DNA of 9,361 nt from an uncultured Sulfurimonas sp. GTDB taxonomy: Bacteria > Campylobacterota > Campylobacteria > Campylobacterales > Sulfurimonadaceae. Position 1 is the first letter of the stretch. Each line of letters begins with the position of its first letter. The translations under genes were made by a program, and so were the position numbers. The notes under the pieces were generated by a model. The model was not told the DNA's origin, did no database searches, and saw nothing but the letters and a program-made list of their open reading frames with translations. Shown in pieces: positions 1-6,192 of this stretch. The stretch is taken from the NCBI GenBank assembly GCA_937914675.1, contig CALDOC010000442.1:1-9361 (forward strand), written 5' to 3'.

Positions 1-6
1 TATTTT

Positions 7-64
7 AAAGGGTGAGGTTTATATACCTGTTTTAGCTGGGTGCTGAATGGTTACCCTTTTTTTT
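7..64 (+). terminator. Hairpin and T-tract at the 3' end of the hybrid kinase gene
   Basis: AAAGGGT at 7-13 pairs perfectly with ACCCTTT at 53-59. A nested alternative pairs GGGT at 38-41 with ACCC at 53-56, and eight T residues follow at 57-64. Read on the plus strand this resembles a weak rho-independent terminator for a gene entering from the left; read on the minus strand the T-tract becomes the AAA-rich lysine codons of the kinase tail. The stem is short (4-7 bp), so the call is tentative. Which gene lies left of the window is unknown. Confidence 0.3.
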
Positions 65-2548
65 CAAGATATAAGTACTTTCAGTCTCTTTATTTTTTTT
101 GGCGCTATTTGAATTATAAAATTCTAACACCTTTTGAAGTTCTTTAAAGTCAATTGGCTTTGAGATATAATCATTCATGCCCTCGGCTATAAATCGTTCT
201 CTGTCTCCATCTAGCGCGTTCGCGGTTAGCGCAACGATGGGAATGGTCATTCCAAGTTCTCGAATCTTTTTTGTCGCGCCAATGCCATCCAAAATTGGCA
301 TGTTAACATCCATGAATATTAAATCAAAACTTTGATTTTTTTCTAAAATATCTAAAGCTTCTTGCCCATTATTCGCAAAAGTAAATGAAATCTCATCATA
401 CTTTTTTAGATGCTCTTCTAATAAAATTTGATTCACTTCATAATCTTCAGCGATTAGTATGTTTAGTCTAATCTCTTTTTCATAATTATGGACGAGAGTA
501 TCTTTAAGTATGAAGTCCTTGTGAATAAGAGCATTGTAAAGCCTAGAGGGACAATCCTCATACGAGTCGATTATACTTAACCTATCGTCGACTTCATCCA
601 AGTTACTAAATTTGTTTATCAAAATAATTTCTATCTGTTTATGATATTTTTGGGCGACTTCATCCTCAGTGGTTATAAGAAGATGACAAGCTTTGTGTAA
701 ATTCAAATAAGTGTCTATGTCGGCTATGTCCACCATGCTAAACGCGATTCTAAAATGCTCCAATTGATGCTTTATATTCTTTATCTCATCTTTTTTATTA
801 TCAACCAAACATAAATTTTTTCCATCTAAACGCTTATTTATTTCCACGTAAGATAAACATTTTTCCAGTTTCAAATCGAAATAAAACGTACTGCCTTTTC
901 CTAATTCACTCTCTAGCTTTAAAACCCCACCCATAAGCTCTACCAATGAAGTGCTAATGCTAAGGCCAAGACCCGTTCCACCAAACTTTCTCGTAGTGGA
1001 ATTATCCGCTTGTGAAAACGCGGTCATTATTTTTTCTTGATTCTCTTTTGCAACGCCAATACCATTATCCTTAACGGCAAATCTGATGCCGCTATGCGTT
1101 TCGCTTTTAAATAGATGCGTCACCTGCGCTATGATTGTGCCGTTCTCAGGCGTAAATTTAATTGCGTTGTTGATTAAATTTTGCATGACCTGTCTTATAT
1201 GCAACTCGTCCATCAATAAACACTCGTCTAGTTGAGAATCTATATGTATTTGGTAGGAGATGTTTTTTGCTCTCGCGTTTGGCAAAAATGCGATAAACGC
1301 TTTTTCAAGTTCTATAAATGGATTGATTTCTATGTATTCCGCAGCCATTTTTCCACTTTCTATCTTTGAAAAATCCAGAATGTCATTAATTATTTGGAGA
1401 AGCGTTTTTACCGAAGATTGGGTGATTTCTAAGTATTTTTCTTGCTTTTTTGTCAACTCGGTTCTCTGGAGAAGTTGTAAAAAACCTGAAATTCCATTCA
1501 TGGGAGTTCTTATCTCATGACTCATATTCGCTAAAAATTCACTTTTTGATTTTTGAGCGACTTCCGCCTTGACTCTCATAGTTTCAAGTTCCGTTATGTC
1601 TGAAAAAGTTGCAAGCAGATACTCTTGCTCATCAAGTATTATAGTTTTACCGACTACTGAAAAAATAATCTCTTCATTTTCACTATTTTTGATAATGGCT
1701 TTATGTAAAACGTTTGGCTGTTCCAACAAAACGTCGCCCCAATAAAATTCATCCTTATTAGAGAGTAAATATCCATCTTTTTCAATAAATAGTTCGCATA
1801 TGCAAGAGTGTTTTTGCTTAAAGTCTTCAAAATCAATAAATCCAGTTAAAAGAAAAAATGTTTTATTTACGTCGACAACGCCATCTTCCTTGTTTGAAAT
1901 GACGACAATGCTCTCTTGCGCGTTCATGATTTGCGTCGTACGATTGTTTAAATATTCACTTTTCTTTTGAAGAAGAATCGTTTGAGTCACGTCTTCTCTT
2001 ATCGCCATGTATTCCACAATCTCATGAAGATTATTTAAGATTGGAAATATAGTGGCGTTTACGTAATAGGTTTCTCCATTTTTAGCTCTATTGGCTATAA
2101 AACCTCTCCATATTTTTTTAGACGTTATCGTATTCCACAAATCTTTATATAGACTTGGCAGTCCATCTTCATGGCGAATAATATTATGCTTTTTTCCAAT
2201 CAACTCTTCTAATGAATATCCACTAACTTCCAAAAAACGATCGTTGGCGTAAGTTATTATCCCATTTAAATCCGTTTTAGAAACGATCAAAGACGTGTCA
2301 ATGGCGTTCTTATACTGTTCTAGTAAAGCAACCATGTCAAGATTTTTATTTTTTATTAATCTATTGGCTTGAGTTAATTCATTGGAATTTATTTCCAAAG
2401 TTCTTTGTAACAGTTCAACCTCTTGGGTGTAATCATCATATGAATCGCCTACAAATTTCACAAGACCTTTTATTTCATCAGAGGCGTTATCGATATCAAA
2501 GTCTTTTCCAAAATATCTCTTTATTTGTCTCTGAAGCAATCTATTCAT
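32..2548 (-). CDS. PAS-PAS hybrid sensor histidine kinase with receiver domain
   Basis: An 838-residue hybrid histidine kinase that should autophosphorylate on His and pass the phosphate to its own receiver, then to an unseen HPt protein. Order: coiled-coil-like N-terminus (about 1-80); PAS 1 (about 80-188) resembling the Aer redox-sensing PAS (HNIIRHED, then WRGFIANRAKNGE); PAS 2 (about 205-320, ending FSDITELE); HisKA with phosphoacceptor His344 in NMSHEIRTPMNG; HATPase_c with N-box NLINNAIKF (457-465), DNGIGV (494-499) and GGTGLGLS (523-530); a degenerate receiver-like stretch (about 573-680); and a true receiver (about 694-812) with acidic pair Glu701/Asp702, phosphoacceptor Asp747, Thr775 and Lys797. 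No membrane segment is seen, so it is cytosolic. It lies 6 nt after the FIST gene and is probably co-translated, which suggests the FIST protein controls this kinase as NosP controls NahK. The output is unknown. The Lys-rich C-terminal tail is encoded over a hairpin. Confidence 0.93.
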   Translation of the reverse strand: MNRLLQRQIKRYFGKDFDIDNASDEIKGLVKFVGDSYDDYTQEVELLQRTLEINSNELTQANRLIKNKNLDMVALLEQYKNAIDTSLIVSKTDLNGIITYANDRFLEVSGYSLEELIGKKHNIIRHEDGLPSLYKDLWNTITSKKIWRGFIANRAKNGETYYVNATIFPILNNLHEIVEYMAIREDVTQTILLQKKSEYLNNRTTQIMNAQESIVVISNKEDGVVDVNKTFFLLTGFIDFEDFKQKHSCICELFIEKDGYLLSNKDEFYWGDVLLEQPNVLHKAIIKNSENEEIIFSVVGKTIILDEQEYLLATFSDITELETMRVKAEVAQKSKSEFLANMSHEIRTPMNGISGFLQLLQRTELTKKQEKYLEITQSSVKTLLQIINDILDFSKIESGKMAAEYIEINPFIELEKAFIAFLPNARAKNISYQIHIDSQLDECLLMDELHIRQVMQNLINNAIKFTPENGTIIAQVTHLFKSETHSGIRFAVKDNGIGVAKENQEKIMTAFSQADNSTTRKFGGTGLGLSISTSLVELMGGVLKLESELGKGSTFYFDLKLEKCLSYVEINKRLDGKNLCLVDNKKDEIKNIKHQLEHFRIAFSMVDIADIDTYLNLHKACHLLITTEDEVAQKYHKQIEIILINKFSNLDEVDDRLSIIDSYEDCPSRLYNALIHKDFILKDTLVHNYEKEIRLNILIAEDYEVNQILLEEHLKKYDEISFTFANNGQEALDILEKNQSFDLIFMDVNMPILDGIGATKKIRELGMTIPIVALTANALDGDRERFIAEGMNDYISKPIDFKELQKVLEFYNSNSAKKNKETESTYILKKKGNHSAPS

Positions 2549-2554
2549 GAATTT

Positions 2555-3691
2555 TTAGTCCTCGTAAATAACGGTCAACGTCATAGTTTGGTTATGCAAC
2601 TCGCAAGATTTAATCTTATCCGAGAATGGCGCCAACTCCCCATAGGAGTAAAACCCCGTTAATTGAACGTTTGCGCCAATGGTATTTTCTATCGTCTCAA
2701 GCTCTTCGTCCGTTAAATCTTTCATAACGAGTTTTCTACCTACGCAACTAACCACTAATCCTAAAGCCCTGTTTTTATTTACTTGATTTATATCTTTTGC
2801 CGCCAACTCGCTTCCATCTATGAGACCATCTATATTCGTCTTCATCAATTTCGCAAAATATCCTTGTGGAACGTCACCGGCAAAAGTCATCGATTGTTGC
2901 GTTTCATCAACCGCCAATAGAGTTCTAATAAGATAATTTTCATCATTTTCAGACTCTTTTATGCTCAAAGGAAATCGAAGCCCACTTCCAGGAAGATTTT
3001 TAGCTTCAGAACCTAAGTATCTTTTATAAAGTTCAAGGGCTGGTTCATGGTCTATCTCATAAACAACGTTTCCAATGGATTTCGTTATGACTCTCTCCGC
3101 TCCAAATTCATCCCAACCAGAGTAACATCCACTACTTACATGTAAATTATCGCCATAAAAACCAATAGCGACAACTCGTTTATCCTTGGCGTCGTCATTG
3201 GCAATAATAAGCGTTTTCTCGAACCTTGCGTCGTCTCCCGCCAATCCACCGGTTATAAGCGCGTTTGGCTTAATTTTATTTACGTTGTGGGCTAAAATGG
3301 TTCCATTCATATTTAAGCCATCAGATATGATGAATATGGATTTAAGATCTTCATCTGGCAAACCTTTTACTAAGTTTTGAGAAACAATATTTAAGTCGTC
3401 CTCTTGAGTAAAATCGATGACGCTTGTTTTTATATAGCCCTTCTCCAAATTTATGGCTGTTGCGACAACGTCTTCATCGCTTACTTTTGCTCCAAGAACG
3501 TTTCCAGATGATGATGAACCAATGATTTGCGCATTTTTATATCTGTCATGAAAAAAAGCGTAATGTCCACTTTGCTGTAAAACGTCAGTATTGCCAAATA
3601 AAAGAACTAAGTCAACGCTAGCTTTGTCTTCAATCGTTTCACTTTCATACTGCCATTTTTCTTCATTAAAAATCATTGTTTCAACTTGCAT
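2555..3691 (-). CDS. FIST N/C domain sensor protein (NosP-like)
   Basis: A 378-residue FIST-domain protein, close to the size of NosP-type proteins. FIST N (about 25-220) shows GSSSSGNVLG (58-67) and GGLAGDDARFEKT (148-160). FIST C (about 220-370) follows from NVVYEIDHEPALELY (208-222) through LGLVVSCVGRK (310-320), the characteristic GFYSYGELAP (346-355) and HNQTMTLTV (366-374). It has no signal peptide or membrane helix, so it is cytosolic. FIST proteins are ligand sensors that partner signalling enzymes; some (NosP) bind haem and nitric oxide and inhibit a co-transcribed hybrid kinase, while others are proposed to sense amino acids. Histidines at 43, 48, 135, 184, 215 and 366 are possible haem ligands, but the sequence alone does not decide this. 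First gene of an operon with the kinase. The start is supported by a good Shine-Dalgarno, AGGTGA, 3 nt upstream of the ATG. Family assignment is firm; the ligand is inferred from context only. Confidence 0.92.
   Translation of the reverse strand: MQVETMIFNEEKWQYESETIEDKASVDLVLLFGNTDVLQQSGHYAFFHDRYKNAQIIGSSSSGNVLGAKVSDEDVVATAINLEKGYIKTSVIDFTQEDDLNIVSQNLVKGLPDEDLKSIFIISDGLNMNGTILAHNVNKIKPNALITGGLAGDDARFEKTLIIANDDAKDKRVVAIGFYGDNLHVSSGCYSGWDEFGAERVITKSIGNVVYEIDHEPALELYKRYLGSEAKNLPGSGLRFPLSIKESENDENYLIRTLLAVDETQQSMTFAGDVPQGYFAKLMKTNIDGLIDGSELAAKDINQVNKNRALGLVVSCVGRKLVMKDLTDEELETIENTIGANVQLTGFYSYGELAPFSDKIKSCELHNQTMTLTVIYED
2559..2563 (-). promoter_or_regulatory. Ribosome binding site of the kinase gene inside the FIST stop region
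   Basis: GAGGA on the minus strand lies in the last two sense codons of the FIST gene (Glu-Asp, then TAA) and 10 nt before the kinase ATG. This placement predicts translational coupling of sensor and kinase and fixes the kinase start at 2548. Confidence 0.6.
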
Positions 3692-3694
3692 AAT

Positions 3695-3700
3695 TCACCT
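3695..3700 (-). promoter_or_regulatory. Ribosome binding site of the FIST gene
   Basis: AGGTGA on the minus strand, 3 nt before the ATG (AGG about 6 nt away), is the only purine-rich Shine-Dalgarno match near this start and decides it. Confidence 0.65.
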
Positions 3701-3717
3701 TTAAAATTTTATGAATA

Positions 3718-3723
3718 ATTTTA
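3718..3723 (-). promoter_or_regulatory. Candidate -10 element for the FIST-kinase operon
   Basis: TAAAAT on the minus strand is a 5-of-6 match to TATAAT. It would start transcription near 3711 and leave a leader of about 20 nt that keeps the ribosome binding site. No good -35 is seen; the expected -35 position (around 3741-3746) lies in the loop of the inverted repeat at 3732-3754, so regulator binding there would directly affect this promoter. Confidence 0.35.
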
Positions 3724-3731
3724 CGATAAAA

Positions 3732-3754
3732 TAACATAATTTAAGATTATGTTA
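3732..3754. promoter_or_regulatory. Perfect 9-bp-arm inverted repeat, candidate operator
   Basis: TAACATAAT (3732-3740) and its exact reverse complement ATTATGTTA (3746-3754) flank a 5-bp centre, TTAAG. The element sits between two divergent transcription units, over the predicted -35 region of the FIST operon and about 65-87 bp upstream of the predicted start of the plus-strand gene. The size and symmetry fit a dimeric regulator site. It lacks the T-tract of a terminator in either direction. The spacing does not fit a CRP/FNR-type box such as TTGAT-N4-ATCAA or the NssR-type TTAAC-N4-GTTAA. Confidence 0.55.
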
Positions 3755-3803
3755 GCGTTTTATTTTTCAATATAAATATGAGCTCGTAAAAACATCTATT
3801 TAT

Positions 3804-3812
3804 TGCTATAAT
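3804..3812 (+). promoter_or_regulatory. Extended -10 promoter of the M29-like/MFS operon
   Basis: TGCTATAAT is a perfect extended -10 (TG-N-TATAAT). Transcription would begin near 3819, giving a leader of about 41 nt to the preferred ATG at 3860. The -35 region at 17-bp spacing (TCGTAA) is a poor match, as is usual for extended -10 promoters. Confidence 0.6.
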
Positions 3813-3823
3813 ATGACTTTTCG

Positions 3824-3837
3824 AAGACCTACGTCTT
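3824..3837 (+). other. Small hairpin in the 5' leader
   Basis: AAGAC (3824-3828) and GTCTT (3833-3837) are exact inverted repeats around a 4-nt loop, CTAC. The hairpin falls just after the predicted transcription start and does not cover the ribosome binding site. It may stabilise the messenger 5' end or be fortuitous. Confidence 0.25.
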
Positions 3838-3848
3838 TAATTTTTACA

Positions 3849-3853
3849 TGGGA
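3849..3853 (+). promoter_or_regulatory. Ribosome binding site deciding the start at 3860
   Basis: TGGGA ends 6 nt before the ATG at 3860. The in-frame ATG at 3848 overlaps this motif and has only pyrimidine/AT-rich sequence upstream without a Shine-Dalgarno, so 3860 is preferred. Confidence 0.5.
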
Positions 3854-3859
3854 ATTATC

Positions 3860-4900
3860 ATGAATGACAGTTTGTCAAATTCGCAAAACGCTGAAACCTT
3901 AGTCGTAGAGGCGCAACAAAATTTAAAAGGTCTTTTGCGAGAGGCTTTTCATCACGCTGACAACGAAACCGCGGTTCTTGTTTATGATACGGCTTGTCTA
4001 TTGTCGCGTATTTTGTTTGAAGCGTACAAACGCTGTTTGCCCCAAGCGGTATTTATCGATTTTCATGAGACTCCTCCCCAAAAAATTCTCGAAGCGTTCG
4101 CCGCGCTCAAGCCATTGGATTTAGTCGTTTTGATTCAATCCACCAACTTTCGCCTTGATAAATTTCGCATACGCGTTGAGTTGTTTAAACGCCAAATAAA
4201 AGTGATTGAACATCCCCATCTCAGCCGCATGGCGGATGAAGAGGCCGCTTTTTACGTCGATTCTTTGGAGTATGATTCGAGCTATTATCGGGGAGTGGGT
4301 CGCGCGCTCAAGGCGAAAATAGACGCCGCGAGTTCGGGAGTTCTTGACAGTGGTGGCGAATTTTTAGTGTACGATTCGCCCTTCGAGTCCGCCAAACTAA
4401 ACATCGGAGATTATTCTGAGATGCCAAACATGGGGGGTCAATTTCCCCTGGGCGAAGTGTTTACCGAAGCCAAAGAGTTGCGTTCCCTCAACGGACGCGT
4501 GAACATTTTTATCTTTGGCGACACGTCTTATAAAATCAATCATCCTCAAACGCCGATCACGCTCGTCATAAAAGAGGGGCAAGTCGTGGATTGCGAAAAC
4601 GCCACTCCCAAATTTGAAGAGATACTCTCTTTGATCCGCGAAGGGGAAGGCGTGGTTTGGGTTCGAGAACTTGGATTTGGACTTAACAGAGCGTTTAGCA
4701 AAACGCGCACGGTCAGGGACGCTGGCACTTATGAACGGATGTGCGGCGTCCATCTGTCGCTCGGAGCCAAGCACGGCATATACGGAAAACCCGGCTTCAA
4801 ACGCGGAGACGGAAAATACCACGTCGACGTTTTCGCCGACGCTCATAGCTTTAGACTCGATGATGAAATAGTCTATAAAAATGGAGCTTGGATTGTTTAA
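3860..4900 (+). CDS. M29/AmpS-like (COG2309-type) metallo-aminopeptidase homologue
   Basis: A 346-residue protein (350 if the upstream ATG at 3848 is used) whose C-terminal half follows the M29 aminopeptidase T / AmpS fold, which removes N-terminal residues using a two-metal centre. Numbering from 3860, the expected ligands appear in order: Glu199 (PLGEVFTEA), Glu270 (ELGFGLN), His298 (GVHLSLG), and His321/Asp323 (YHVDVF). The end of the chain (DDEIVYKNGAWIV) also matches the family pattern. The N-terminal half (about 1-150) is a poorly conserved alpha/beta region. Two oddities are that it is shorter than usual M29 enzymes (about 400 residues), and that the residue 7 after the third ligand, normally catalytic Tyr, is His305 (HLSLGAKH). 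It could therefore be a divergent peptidase, a member with a different hydrolase or oxygenase activity (NicX-type 2,5-dihydroxypyridine dioxygenases share the fold), or a binding protein. It is first in an apparent operon with the MFS gene, 23 nt away. Confidence 0.75.
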   Translation: MNDSLSNSQNAETLVVEAQQNLKGLLREAFHHADNETAVLVYDTACLLSRILFEAYKRCLPQAVFIDFHETPPQKILEAFAALKPLDLVVLIQSTNFRLDKFRIRVELFKRQIKVIEHPHLSRMADEEAAFYVDSLEYDSSYYRGVGRALKAKIDAASSGVLDSGGEFLVYDSPFESAKLNIGDYSEMPNMGGQFPLGEVFTEAKELRSLNGRVNIFIFGDTSYKINHPQTPITLVIKEGQVVDCENATPKFEEILSLIREGEGVVWVRELGFGLNRAFSKTRTVRDAGTYERMCGVHLSLGAKHGIYGKPGFKRGDGKYHVDVFADAHSFRLDDEIVYKNGAWIV

Positions 4901-4923
4901 ATTTCTATTCCTTATCATGTTTT

Positions 4924-6192
4924 ATGGAAAATAAAAAAAGCGTTTACGCTTGGGCGTTTTACGATTGGGCGAACTCCGCGTACGCCACCACGGTCATGGC
5001 GGGTTTTTTCCCTCTTTTTTTCAAGTCCTATTTCAGCGCCGAAGTGGACGCGACCATAAGCACCGCTCACCTTGGTTTCGCAAACTCCCTCTCTAGTTTC
5101 ATCATCGTGCTATTGGCGCCGCTTTTGGGGGCAATCGCCGACGCCGGTTCGATAAAGAAAAGGTTTCTGTTTCTATTTTCTTATCTTGCCATCTCGATGA
5201 GCGCGATTTTATCCTTGGTTGGCGAAGGCAATTGGCAATTGGCGATTTTCGTTTACGTGGTCGCAAACATCGGCTTCATGGGTTCGAACACGTTTTACGA
5301 CGCCATGCTCTCCTCCGTCTCCAACGAAAAAAACGTCGATTTCGTGTCGGGGCTTGGTTTTTCCCTCGGGTACCTTGGCGGAGGAATTCTGTTTGGCGTA
5401 AACGTTTGGATGCTGCAAGACTTCGCGTTCTTCGGTTTCGCCAACGAAGCGGCGGCCGTTAAAGCCTCATTCGTAAGCGTGGCCATTTGGTGGGCGCTGT
5501 TTTCTCTTCCCCTGCTCCTCTTTGTCGATGAAAAAAAGAAAAAGAGAGAGCTAAAAGTCAGCTTACTAAAACAAGGCTACTCGAGGCTTAAATCCACTTT
5601 TGGAAAAATATCGCAGCTCAAGGGCTTGTTGCTGTTTTTGGTGGCTTATTGGTTGTACATTGACGGAGTGGATACGGTGATACTCATGGCGGTCGACTAT
5701 GGCATGGCGCTCGGATTCGACACGAACGACCTTATATTGGCGCTTCTCATAGTTCAGTTCGTCGGTTTTCCAGCGACGCTGCTTTTCGCCAGATTCGCGC
5801 AAATTTGGGATACCAAAAAAGCCATTTTGCTCGCCATAGGCCTGTATCTGTTTATCATAACATGGGCGTTCTTTATGAAAGAAAAACATGAGTTCTACAT
5901 GCTCGCGGTCATGATAGCGCTCGTTCAAGGCGGAGTGCAAGCGCTTAGCCGCTCCTACTACTCGAAGATGATTCCTCGCCAACACGCCGCGGAATTTTTC
6001 GGATTTTACAATTTCTTAGGAAAATTCGCCACGATTTTGGGACCTCTCCTCGTCGCCGTGGTCGCCCTCTTTAGCGAAAGCTCCCGCGTCGCCATCGGCT
6101 CAGTCTCCATCTTTTTCATTGTCGGTGGCGCGTTGCTATTTTTCGTAGATGAAAAAAAAGTCGCCAACGACGTTCAAACGGCTTTAGAGTAA
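4924..6192 (+). CDS. UMF1/Atg22-like MFS transporter
   Basis: A 422-residue membrane protein with about 12 hydrophobic segments (roughly 14-34, 48-72, 80-100, 105-125, 143-163, 183-201, 233-253, 266-289, 298-317, 322-342, 360-380 and 389-407). The opening AWAFYDWANSAYATTV and the late GGVQALSRSYYSKMIP plus FFGFYNFLGK are hallmarks of the UMF1 (unknown major facilitator) family, related to the yeast vacuolar amino-acid effluxer Atg22. Substrate is unknown; amino-acid or small-metabolite export is plausible from Atg22. The start at 4924 places the family motif at the usual distance from the N-terminus. An in-frame TTG at 4888 would overlap the previous gene but has GGAG only 1 nt away. Neither start has a good ribosome binding site, so coupling to the upstream gene is likely. 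A FVDEKK sequence recurs after helix 6 and helix 12. The 3' end overlaps the convergent acyltransferase gene by 9 bp. Confidence 0.9.
   Translation: MENKKSVYAWAFYDWANSAYATTVMAGFFPLFFKSYFSAEVDATISTAHLGFANSLSSFIIVLLAPLLGAIADAGSIKKRFLFLFSYLAISMSAILSLVGEGNWQLAIFVYVVANIGFMGSNTFYDAMLSSVSNEKNVDFVSGLGFSLGYLGGGILFGVNVWMLQDFAFFGFANEAAAVKASFVSVAIWWALFSLPLLLFVDEKKKKRELKVSLLKQGYSRLKSTFGKISQLKGLLLFLVAYWLYIDGVDTVILMAVDYGMALGFDTNDLILALLIVQFVGFPATLLFARFAQIWDTKKAILLAIGLYLFIITWAFFMKEKHEFYMLAVMIALVQGGVQALSRSYYSKMIPRQHAAEFFGFYNFLGKFATILGPLLVAVVALFSESSRVAIGSVSIFFIVGGALLFFVDEKKVANDVQTALE

Noticed and set aside
3732..3754. The palindrome as an NssR or FNR-type box
   Set aside because: Those sites have 5-bp arms with a 4-bp spacer, while here 9-bp arms flank 5 bp with a different sequence.
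3692..3847. Sigma-54 (GG-N10-GC) or sigma-28 promoters in the divergent control region
   Set aside because: No convincing TGGCAC-N5-TTGC or TAAA-N15-GCCGATAA match was seen on either strand; the extended -10 explains the plus-strand unit.
4397..4918. A 173-codon open frame on the minus strand opposite the M29-like gene
   Set aside because: It lies opposite a gene with clear family motifs, has no recognisable domain, and long antisense frames are expected opposite GC-rich third positions.
4888..4923. Upstream TTG start for the transporter, overlapping the M29-like gene
   Set aside because: GGAG is only 1 nt from the TTG, and the added 12 residues lie before the normal family N-terminus; ATG at 4924 fits better.
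5209..5985. Several open frames on both strands inside the transporter gene
   Set aside because: Their Arg/His-rich translations are typical out-of-frame readings, and the transporter frame explains the region fully.
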